Of a stretch of DNA of 57,664 nt, positions 28,094 to 34,862 are shown piece after piece; position 1 is the first letter of the stretch; every line of letters starts with the position of its first letter. The position numbers were made by a program, and so were the translations under genes. The stretch lies in contig SOJN01000123.1 of NCBI GenBank assembly GCA_004376575.1, positions 1 through 57,664 on the forward strand, given 5' to 3'. This DNA comes from a candidate division TA06 bacterium. Its GTDB lineage: Bacteria > Hydrothermota > DG-26 > E44-bin18. The notes beneath the pieces are model-generated. The model saw only the letters and a list, made by a program, of their open reading frames with translations, was not told the origin of the DNA and did no database searches.

Positions 28094-28585
28094 TTAACTG
28101 CCCGTGCCAGTATAATATAGTAAATCTTCAACATGCCTGAACCCGAAGAGCCTCATAGTACTGCCGAATAAGAATACAGATAGAATAAGCAAGCCTGCTG
28201 TCAACATTGAGCAGAAGAACACAGTCCACAATGACCTGCTGTGAATAAAAGGCTTGAATCTGAAGTTGGGATTCAGGGTCTTGGCGACTATTACCAACCC
28301 GATGACTGAAAGGACTACGACGGCTATGCCGTACATACCGTTTGGTATTATCCAGAGCCCCCAGGAGACCGGACCGGTCGGGCATGATACCGGCCCTCAG
28401 CCGACAGGAATGCTGAAGATCAATTTCCCAAAGTCGGTGAAAGAGAACAGACCAGCTAATGACTTCGGGATGATATATCCTTCCGAGCGAGGTAGGGTAC
28501 GAGCCATTAGATACGCAGTATGAAGTACCGCCCAGATCCCACCAAGAACTGCAAACACAATCCCCGATTTGATGGACTTTCCCAT
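28094..28585 (-). CDS. Small membrane protein with in-frame UGA, candidate selenoprotein
   Basis: Read through the TGA at 28397-28399, this is a 163-aa protein with about four membrane segments. ATG at 28585 has a strong AGGGGGG seven bases upstream, so translation is real. Residues 1-62 end SIPVG; after the UGA the frame continues GPVSCPTGPVSWGLW, then VVVLSVIGLVIVA and other hydrophobic runs to a TAA at 28094. The motif is U-G-P-V-S-C. A hairpin with stem GACC/GGUC and loop GGUCC sits 18-30 nt after the UGA, the same loop as in selD and hdrA. The alternative is a nonsense-mutated gene, given a possible frameshift near its 3' end. I recognise no family. Confidence 0.6.
28367..28379 (-). promoter_or_regulatory. 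SECIS-like hairpin of the membrane selenoprotein candidate
   Basis: mRNA GACC-GGUCC-GGUC, loop at 22-26 nt after the UGA; GCCC and GGGC can extend the stem across a bulge. Loop sequence equals those at selD and hdrA hairpin 1. Confidence 0.55.
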
Positions 28586-28804
28586 TAAGAACCCCCCTTA
28601 TGGAGTAAGCACACGCCTCCGGAACCCGCAAGAATATCATACTCTACAGACGAATCGCGTCAAACACATTTTGTCCTCTATTTCACTTTTTCGAAAAGGT
28701 GAAAAAGTGGGTGTGTTTGGGAATATTTTGCAGTCCTGCGGTGTAGCACTATATGGACGAGGAAGGACATCACACAGTTCAACTCCTCAAAAGGAGGTGA
28801 AAAG

Positions 28805-29398
28805 ATGAAACGGCAGAGTAGAGATCTCAAAGAAAAGTATGGCTATATCCTGAAGCTTTCGCTGCTTCTGGCGCTGTGCCTCCACCTGGCGGGCTTTGTG
28901 GCCAAGAAGGAGTTCGGGCTTCACCCCATCACACCGAGACCCATAGACAGGCCAGATACCTTAATTGCGGTGCCGATGCCGGAGCCGCCTGAAGAACCTC
29001 CCGAGATTCCAAAACCGCCGCCCTCGGTTGTACCGGCAAAGGACGACGACCCTGACGTCGTTGTAACAATTCCGAAGCTGGACAAATTGTGGCACCGTCC
29101 GCCGCCGCCAGACTCTTTCATAATACATGATGAGCCGCCAGAACCGATCAGGAGGACAAATCTACAATACCCGAAACTCGCAAGACTGGCCCAGCTTGAG
29201 GGGACCGTCTTTGTGTCGGCGTACATTGACACAACGGGCAAGGTCATCAGAGCACATGTCGCACAATCCGCACACGAAATCCTGGACACCGCAGCTCTTC
29301 AGGCCATTAAACAATGGCAGTTCAGTCCGGCAATGAACAGGGATAAACCCGTCGCAGTCTGGATCACCGTACCGGTCACTTATAGACTGAAGGAATGA
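28805..29398 (+). CDS. TonB-like energy transducer
   Basis: 197 aa, ATG preceded by AAAGGAGGTGAAAAG. One N-terminal membrane anchor (LLLALCLHLAGFV), a proline-rich periplasmic linker (~55-95, EPPEEPPEIPKPPPS), and a TonB C-terminal domain (YPKLARLAQLEGTVFVSAYID, LDTAALQAIKQWQFSPA). Transfers ion-motive force to outer membrane receptors, so the organism has an outer membrane. No ExbB/ExbD or receptor is adjacent. Confidence 0.9.
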   Translation: MKRQSRDLKEKYGYILKLSLLLALCLHLAGFVAKKEFGLHPITPRPIDRPDTLIAVPMPEPPEEPPEIPKPPPSVVPAKDDDPDVVVTIPKLDKLWHRPPPPDSFIIHDEPPEPIRRTNLQYPKLARLAQLEGTVFVSAYIDTTGKVIRAHVAQSAHEILDTAALQAIKQWQFSPAMNRDKPVAVWITVPVTYRLKE

Positions 29399-29646
29399 TC
29401 TAGTCATAAGATCTAAGTTCTAGGATATAAGACACCTATCAGCTGTCTGCCATCAGCTCTCAGCTACAACCTTGCGACCTACGGCCGCTGGGAAGGGCGT
29501 CGGGGGGGATTCTGATTTCTGCCCTCCGATGGAGTTTATGCTCGGCGAAGCCGAGTGCGAAGGATTTTCAACGATTTGCCCTCCGACTTCGCCAGACTGC
29601 GCCCTTCGTCGCTCCGTCTGGCTTCACTCAGGATCTTCGACAATTT
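29399..29646. other. Intergenic region between tonB-like gene and selB
   Basis: Convergent 3' ends with no ORF of note. Contains short GC-rich palindromes (CGAGCGTAGCGAGCG; CCAGACTGCG..CGTCTGG) and the phrase GCGAAGGATTTTCAAC, also seen near 9707. Confidence 0.5.
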
Positions 29647-31512
29647 TCATTTTGAATTCCCGAGCGTAGCGAGCGTGCGGAGGTCCCCTTCTCGCCTTGT
29701 GAATCCTATTCTATCAAGGTATTCGGCAACGGGGACTGCGAACTTTCGGGTGGTCTTGAGAATCTCTTTAATCTCTGTCAGTTTGAGCGGGCCCTTTTTC
29801 TCTACCGCCTTGGCTATCTCTTTCTTCCCCTTTTCCAGAATATCCTTGTGGATGAGAATATCCTGTCTGATTCTCACAAGACTCCCGGAATCAATCAGAG
29901 AATAGAAGAGCTGACTGGAGTACTTTGAGACTACATCATCCTTGGAGGGTGGACTGAAACCACTATCAAGGAAGAACTTCTCGATCTTGCTCCTCTCCTC
30001 GGCCTGTTCATCAGTCAACTCAAGGCTAATCCGAGCCAGCTTCACCCTGTCTCCCACCACCTGAAACTGAGAGCTATTGGTGAGAAACAGATCAAACGTC
30101 TGCGGAGCCATCTTCATTCTGACTCTCAACTCTTCTTTGGACATGCCCTTCTGGAGGGGGTTTTCCTTGTGGTACTTTTCCAGTATACCTGAGGTTCGCT
30201 CTCTTATCTTTTTCAAATATGATTTGTCGAAAAGTATGTCACCCAGCCTCTCCGCCTTCCCCTCCTCTGTAACAACTCCTACCGCCTTGTGAAGCTGCTG
30301 CTCATCTACGTCGATGCTCTTTCTGAGTTCGGCTATGTACACCAATCCTGTGTTGAGATGGGCTGAAAGGATGTTGGATAACTCACCTGATGCCCGGGCT
30401 TCTAGCACATCAAGAACGATCCGATCCGACCGCTTGTGTTTCCTGGGGTTCGAATCCAGTATGATTCCTCCTCCCAGCACCCTCATTGGGGAATAACTGC
30501 GGACCACAAATCTGTCGCCAAATTTGGCAGCGGCCTTCTTCTCGAGTCTCAGCTGCACGTAACCTCTTCCTCCCGGTTCGATCTCTTTCTTGCCAAGAAT
30601 GGCGGTTCTCGCAAGCACCTCTGCACTGCCAAGATACACCTTGACTCTCGTCCAGTCTTTGAGTTGAGGGACATTTTCAAGCAACTCGAGTCTGGTGTCA
30701 AACATCACCGAGGATTCTAAGTACCCAGGTTCAGTTACGATGTCCCCTCTCTGCATCTCATCTTTGCTCACACTGGTCAAATTTAGCGCGACTCTATTCC
30801 CGGCAAGGGCTTCATCTCTCTTTTCATTATGCACATGAATCTGCCTGACACGAGTCTTGATCCCTTTGGGGTAGACGACAAGCTCATCACCCTGAACAAC
30901 TCTCCCACTTGTGAGCGTTCCGGTAACCACAGTTCCCACCCCTTTCAGAACGAATACCCTGTCAATGGGAAGTCTTGCTGGTCTGTCATAGTCTTTCCCC
31001 GGAAAGGATCCCAGTGCAGAGTCAAGCTCTCCCACTAACTGGTCAAGACCAGTGCGGTTCTTGGACGAGATTTTAACAATACGACTGTTTTCAAAGTGGG
31101 TTTTTTCGAGGAGCGTTTCCACATCAAGACCCACCAGTTCTGCCATCTCATCTTCAACGAGGTCACATTTTGTGATTGCTACCACCAACTTCTTCACACC
31201 GAACAGCCTGATTATCTCAAAATGTTCCATTGTTTGGGGCATTACCCCCTCATCCGCCGCTACCACCATGAGAGCGACATCCACTCCGCCCATTCCAGCC
31301 AGCATATTTCGCAGGAAATCTTTGTGACCGGGAACATCAATGAGACCAGCTCTTCCGAACCGGGGAAGATCCAAAGGAGCAAACCCCAGATCAATGGTGA
31401 GGCCCCGCCTCTTCTCCTCTTCCCAGCGGTCCGTATCAACACCGGTGAGAGCCTTGACCAGCTCTGTTTTCCCATGGTCCACGTGACCTGCAGTACCTAC
31501 TATAGCTCCCAT
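29647..31512 (-). CDS. selB: Selenocysteine-specific elongation factor
   Basis: 621 aa, full length. EF-Tu-like GTPase with G1 [12 protein letters not shown]3 DVPGHKDF and G4 TKCD, then three winged-helix domains in the C-terminal third that bind SECIS hairpins ([21 protein letters not shown] region and the C-terminal [19 protein letters not shown]). Delivers Sec-tRNA to UGA codons. Lies six bases downstream of selA on the same strand. Confidence 0.97.
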   Translation of the reverse strand: MGAIVGTAGHVDHGKTELVKALTGVDTDRWEEEKRRGLTIDLGFAPLDLPRFGRAGLIDVPGHKDFLRNMLAGMGGVDVALMVVAADEGVMPQTMEHFEIIRLFGVKKLVVAITKCDLVEDEMAELVGLDVETLLEKTHFENSRIVKISSKNRTGLDQLVGELDSALGSFPGKDYDRPARLPIDRVFVLKGVGTVVTGTLTSGRVVQGDELVVYPKGIKTRVRQIHVHNEKRDEALAGNRVALNLTSVSKDEMQRGDIVTEPGYLESSVMFDTRLELLENVPQLKDWTRVKVYLGSAEVLARTAILGKKEIEPGGRGYVQLRLEKKAAAKFGDRFVVRSYSPMRVLGGGIILDSNPRKHKRSDRIVLDVLEARASGELSNILSAHLNTGLVYIAELRKSIDVDEQQLHKAVGVVTEEGKAERLGDILFDKSYLKKIRERTSGILEKYHKENPLQKGMSKEELRVRMKMAPQTFDLFLTNSSQFQVVGDRVKLARISLELTDEQAEERSKIEKFFLDSGFSPPSKDDVVSKYSSQLFYSLIDSGSLVRIRQDILIHKDILEKGKKEIAKAVEKKGPLKLTEIKEILKTTRKFAVPVAEYLDRIGFTRREGDLRTLATLGNSK

Positions 31513-31518
31513 TGGATT

Positions 31519-32904
31519 TTACGCCATAATCGACTTGAAAATGGCAATCAGAGGCTTTTCATCTTCAGGCAAGATCGTCCTCATGTCCAGATTAACCATG
31601 TCCTCGGATACGGTGGCGATGACCGGGGGATCCTGCTTCCTCAACAGTTTCGCGAGCTTCTGTGCAGAGTATTTCTTTGACTTTATCCCAATAGCCCAGG
31701 ATGGAATCTTCAAGCCTGGACAGCTGCCGCCGCCAACCGCCGCTGAAGATTCGACAATGCTGATTTCGCACCCCTCTATCCTCTCCAACTGTCTTTGTAC
31801 TTTTTGAGCTCTTCTCTTGATGGTTGGGGCAGCAAGCATGATCATAAGTAGATGTGGGATCTCTCCCATAGGTGCATCTGAATAAAGGTAGATGGCAAGA
31901 GTCGCAGTCAGGGCAGACAGGGTGAGTTTGTCCACCCTGAGGGCCCTCATCAATGGATTCGACCTTAGCTCCTCTATCAATTTTCTCTTGCCAAGTATGA
32001 TGCCGCACTGAGGTCCACCCAGAAGTTTGTCTCCACTGAATGTCACAAGGTCCATGCCTGCCTTGACAGCCTGTTGCACAGTAGGTTCATCAAGCCCAAA
32101 CATGGAAAGATCAACAAGGAGACCACTTCCAATATCTTCCATGCAGATTATCTTGTGCTTTCTTGCGAGCTTGACGAGCTCCCGGGGTTCTGGCTTGTGC
32201 ACAAAACCTATTACTCTATAGTTGGAAGTATGACTCTTGAGAAGAATGGCAGTCTTTTCCGTGATCGCCTTCTCGTAGTCAGCAATGTAGGTTCTATTTG
32301 TGGTGCCGATCTCAACAAGCCTCGCACCACTCTTCTTCAGAACATCAGGAAGTCTGAAACTTCCGCCTATCTCTATCAGTTCGCCTCTGGAAACTATCAC
32401 CTCCTTGCGCTTCGCAAACGTGTCAAGAACAAGAAGCACTGCAGCGGCGTTATTGTTAACAACCAGTGCAGATTTCGTACCCGTCAGCTTGCAGAGCGCA
32501 TCCTCGACGTGGACATCTCTGCGTCCTCGCTCCCCCTTTTCCAGATCAAACTCCAGATTCGAGTACCCCGGGGAGATTCTGTCCAGTTTCGCAAGCGCAA
32601 GGTCGCTCAACGGGGCTCGCCCCAGGTTTGTATTCAAGATTATGCCAGTACCGTTTATGACCCTGGTGAAACTGCCTTCTACCCTGGATCGTGCTAAAGT
32701 CAAAGCTTCCTCGATGAAGATGTCCTCAGTGAGATTTGCTTCATCAACCTTCTCGCGCTTGATATTCTGCCTCCAGGATCCAGCAGTCTCCCTCATACAC
32801 TCGACAACAAGCTTTCTCGGGTACTTCCTGAACGATTTACGGACAGATTCCTTCCCAAGAAGTCTGTCGATCGATGGGATCAGTCTGAACGGTTCTTTGG
32901 ACAT
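31519..32904 (-). CDS. selA: L-seryl-tRNA(Sec) selenium transferase
   Basis: 461 aa. PLP enzyme with the lysine in FSGDKLLGGPQCGI, N-terminal helical domain (LIPSIDRLLGKE), and NTNLGRAPLS. Converts Ser-tRNA(Sec) to Sec-tRNA(Sec) with selenophosphate. The start has no clear ribosome binding site and lies only ~3 nt after the predicted transcription start, so the mRNA may be nearly leaderless. Confidence 0.96.
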   Translation of the reverse strand: MSKEPFRLIPSIDRLLGKESVRKSFRKYPRKLVVECMRETAGSWRQNIKREKVDEANLTEDIFIEEALTLARSRVEGSFTRVINGTGIILNTNLGRAPLSDLALAKLDRISPGYSNLEFDLEKGERGRRDVHVEDALCKLTGTKSALVVNNNAAAVLLVLDTFAKRKEVIVSRGELIEIGGSFRLPDVLKKSGARLVEIGTTNRTYIADYEKAITEKTAILLKSHTSNYRVIGFVHKPEPRELVKLARKHKIICMEDIGSGLLVDLSMFGLDEPTVQQAVKAGMDLVTFSGDKLLGGPQCGIILGKRKLIEELRSNPLMRALRVDKLTLSALTATLAIYLYSDAPMGEIPHLLMIMLAAPTIKRRAQKVQRQLERIEGCEISIVESSAAVGGGSCPGLKIPSWAIGIKSKKYSAQKLAKLLRKQDPPVIATVSEDMVNLDMRTILPEDEKPLIAIFKSIMA

Positions 32905-32913
32905 CGCCCGGAC

Positions 32914-32942
32914 AACTTATCACCGCCAAACCCCACTGTCAA
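32914..32942 (-). promoter_or_regulatory. Probable promoter of selA-selB
   Basis: Minus strand TTGACA (32937-32942), 17-nt spacer, TAAGTT (32914-32919). The -35 is perfect, the -10 weak. REP copies of the RAYT element lie just upstream. Confidence 0.5.
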
Positions 32943-32958
32943 CGCAATTCTCCCCCGT

Positions 32959-32984
32959 GGGGACAGCCCCCCAATTTTACAATT
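32959..32984 (+). repeat. REP copy L1
   Basis: 26-bp repeat beginning GGGGACAGCCCCCC and ending TTTTACAATT; GGGG-ACAG-CCCC can fold. Identical to the other three copies. Confidence 0.9.
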
Positions 32985-33007
32985 TTGACCTATTCGCATC
33001 CTCCGCC

Positions 33008-33033
33008 GGGGACAGCCCCCCAATTTTACAATT
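33008..33033 (+). repeat. REP copy L2
   Basis: Second identical 26-bp copy, 23 bp after L1 and five bases before the transposase stop. Confidence 0.9.
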
Positions 33034-33038
33034 TCGAG

Positions 33039-33890
33039 CTAATGCTTTTTCAGGGCACTTGCCACCGCATTTGGAAAAACCCCAAATGCCCGGGCAACTT
33101 GAGATATAGAAAAGTGGTAATCGTCTACGAGAATCCTAAAGGCTTCGTGACGGAGTTTTCGTTGGACTCTCCCCCTGGGATTTAAAACAAGCTCAGACGT
33201 CACACCCAATTGACGGCTAACAGCCACTATCAAGTTCTTAACATCAAGATTCCGTTCTTTCGCACGGCACTTCGACACTTCAACAAACTCAACAAATTCG
33301 TCATCCCCTATTACTGATTCGCGTGTTTCAGTCCAATTGACTGGGCCATCATTTTCACTCTGGGCAAATTGTTTGTATCGCCGACGACCCACCTTGCCTC
33401 GGCCAAACTGATCAAGAATAACCCCGGGTTTGACGAATCCCTTGGGAACAAGCCTGAGGTAGTCACCATAGCTTGTCCATTTGTAGTCCTTGGGATCAGA
33501 CACCAGGCCAGCCTCCACCGCTTGCCGATGAATATAGCGCGACAACCACACACCATAGCTGTCCGATTGAACAATCTTGTTCTTGAAGCGTTCACCAAAT
33601 ACGTGTCCAACTCTACCGGTCACCCTATTGAAAAACTGAGCGTAATCACCGTGCAATCTGTCCATAAACTCCGACAACCGTGCGTGCCAATCAAGCAGAA
33701 ATAGATGAATATGCCAGTCCATCAGACCGTATGCGATTATATGGATTTCACAGAGGGAGCCGTAGAGTTCCAAATACTTAAGGTACTTTTCAAAATGGGC
33801 ATCCGCCTTGAAGACCGGGTGTCGATCGTTTCCCCAGGCATAGACGTGATGATATAGTCCCTCACCTATCAGTCGGGGTCTTCGTGCCAC
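33039..33890 (-). CDS. REP-associated tyrosine transposase (Y1/IS200-like)
   Basis: 283 aa from the GTG at 33890 (MARRPRLIGEGLYHHV, the usual family start); an upstream GTG at 33926 adds 12 residues. HUH motif HIH within the DWHIHLFLL sequence, GHVFGERFKN, and the catalytic Tyr in SRYIHRQAVEAGLV. A C-terminal helix-turn-helix (DYHFSISQVARAFGVF) resembles DnaA domain-like tails of RAYTs. Such proteins cleave single-stranded REP hairpins and disperse them. Frame appears intact. Confidence 0.88.
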   Translation of the reverse strand: MARRPRLIGEGLYHHVYAWGNDRHPVFKADAHFEKYLKYLELYGSLCEIHIIAYGLMDWHIHLFLLDWHARLSEFMDRLHGDYAQFFNRVTGRVGHVFGERFKNKIVQSDSYGVWLSRYIHRQAVEAGLVSDPKDYKWTSYGDYLRLVPKGFVKPGVILDQFGRGKVGRRRYKQFAQSENDGPVNWTETRESVIGDDEFVEFVEVSKCRAKERNLDVKNLIVAVSRQLGVTSELVLNPRGRVQRKLRHEAFRILVDDYHFSISQVARAFGVFPNAVASALKKH

Positions 33891-34088
33891 TATGCTTTTC
33901 TGAATTCGGTCTTGGTCACAGCTCACAACTTTCGGATGGCAAGTTACAGAAGCCGACGCCCACCCTACAATCTACGCAAACTTCGTGCCGGCCCATCTGT
34001 TCATATACAAGATTCTCTTTAACTCGAAGAGTTTCTTGAGCTTAGCATTGCAGCATCGAACTGGCTTTGATTCTGCCACGCCGAAAAA

Positions 34089-34107
34089 GTGTAAACGCTG
34101 TTTACAC
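34089..34107. repeat. Perfect 8-bp inverted repeat
   Basis: GTGTAAAC-GCT-GTTTACAC. It could be an operator or an additional structural part of the RAYT element; no T-tract follows it on either strand. Confidence 0.6.
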
Positions 34108-34129
34108 CCGACTATGTAATCTTCTACAT

Positions 34130-34155
34130 AATTGTAAAATTGGGGGGCTGTCCCC
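34130..34155 (-). repeat. REP copy R1
   Basis: Reverse-complement copy of L1, 26 bp, identical. Confidence 0.9.
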
Positions 34156-34178
34156 AAGCGGGTTTGATGTCTGTGCAT

Positions 34179-34204
34179 AATTGTAAAATTGGGGGGCTGT
34201 CCCC
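34179..34204 (-). repeat. REP copy R2
   Basis: Second reverse-complement copy, 23 bp after R1, mirroring the left pair. Confidence 0.9.
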
Positions 34205-34295
34205 GGAGAATGCCTCAAACCGACAAAAACGAAGTGCGCAGGAAATATCTCCCCACCCACTTCGTCTTTGTTCTTTCGTAATTTGCAATTCGAAA

Positions 34296-34541
34296 TTATT
34301 TCTTGGTACTTTGCACCTTGCCCTTCGTACTTTTCTTCTTAGATTTGGTTTTTTCGAGCAGAATGGCGAAATCCGGGCACATAATCTCGCAGAGTTCGCA
34401 CTGGGTGCAAGCATCAATATCTACTACAACAGGGTAGTCACCTTCCATCTTAAAGACATCTTTTGGGCAGAACTCAACACAGATGGCGCACCCCTTGCAC
34501 CACTCTTTCTTTATGACGATCCTGGGTTTCGCTTTTTCCAA
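34296..34541 (-). CDS. 2[4Fe-4S] ferredoxin-like protein
   Basis: 81 aa, TTG start right after the zinc-ribbon gene stop. Two clusters: CKGCAICVEFCP and CTQCELCEIMCP. Similar to the KorD-type subunit at 43489, with a lysine-rich tail. Likely electron carrier for the Hdr/Kor proteins upstream. Confidence 0.88.
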   Translation of the reverse strand: MEKAKPRIVIKKEWCKGCAICVEFCPKDVFKMEGDYPVVVDIDACTQCELCEIMCPDFAILLEKTKSKKKSTKGKVQSTKK

Positions 34542-34542
34542 G

Positions 34543-34689
34543 CTACTTCTTCTCTTCTTTCTTTTTTATGTGCCGGACACTATTGGAACCACACTTGGGG
34601 CAAGCGCGCTCTTCAGGAACATTAGGTGTGTATTTCATTTGAAAATCATGCCCGCACCTGAGGCACTTGAAGTCCACCATCTCTGCCAT
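34543..34689 (-). CDS. Small zinc-ribbon protein
   Basis: 48 aa, ATG with GAGGGGAAAG upstream. Two CxxC pairs (CLRCG and CPKCG) 18 residues apart and a lysine-rich tail. FmdB/rubredoxin-like size. Stop TAG is one base before the ferredoxin start, so the two are coupled. Role unknown; it sits at the end of the Hdr/Kor operon. Confidence 0.8.
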   Translation of the reverse strand: MAEMVDFKCLRCGHDFQMKYTPNVPEERACPKCGSNSVRHIKKKEEKK

Positions 34690-34862
34690 AACTTTCCCCT
34701 CTTACAAGATACGTTCTACGTACTCTGTCCTTTGTACTCTGTACTTTCCCATCCAGATTGCTTCGCCTGTCCTGCATGCCTCGTTCCACGAGGAGCTTGT
34801 CGAAGGGTCTCCCATGCTCCTCGCGATGACATAGGGGGGAGGTCTTCGTACTTCGTCAGAAG
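34690..34862. other. Gap inside the hdr operon
   Basis: 173 bases without a gene. Holds GTACTCTG-type degenerate repeats (34722-34749) and a palindromic stretch (CTCGTTCCACGAGGAG...CTCCTCGCGATGAC) resembling common dispersed hairpins. It may separate transcription of the last two small genes. Confidence 0.5.

Larger units (their letters stand above)
32959..34204. mobile_element. RAYT transposase unit framed by inverted pairs of REP
   Basis: A Y1-type transposase gene (33039-33890) lies between two REP copies in direct orientation on the left (32959-32984, 33008-33033) and two in the opposite orientation on the right (34130-34155, 34179-34204). Such an arrangement of a REP-associated tyrosine transposase with its own REPs is the expected form for RAYT/BIME systems. 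Confidence 0.8.
33927..34295. other. Interval between RAYT gene and ferredoxin
   Basis: No ORF supported. It contains a perfect inverted repeat (34089-34107) and the right-hand REP pair (34130-34204). Confidence 0.6.
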
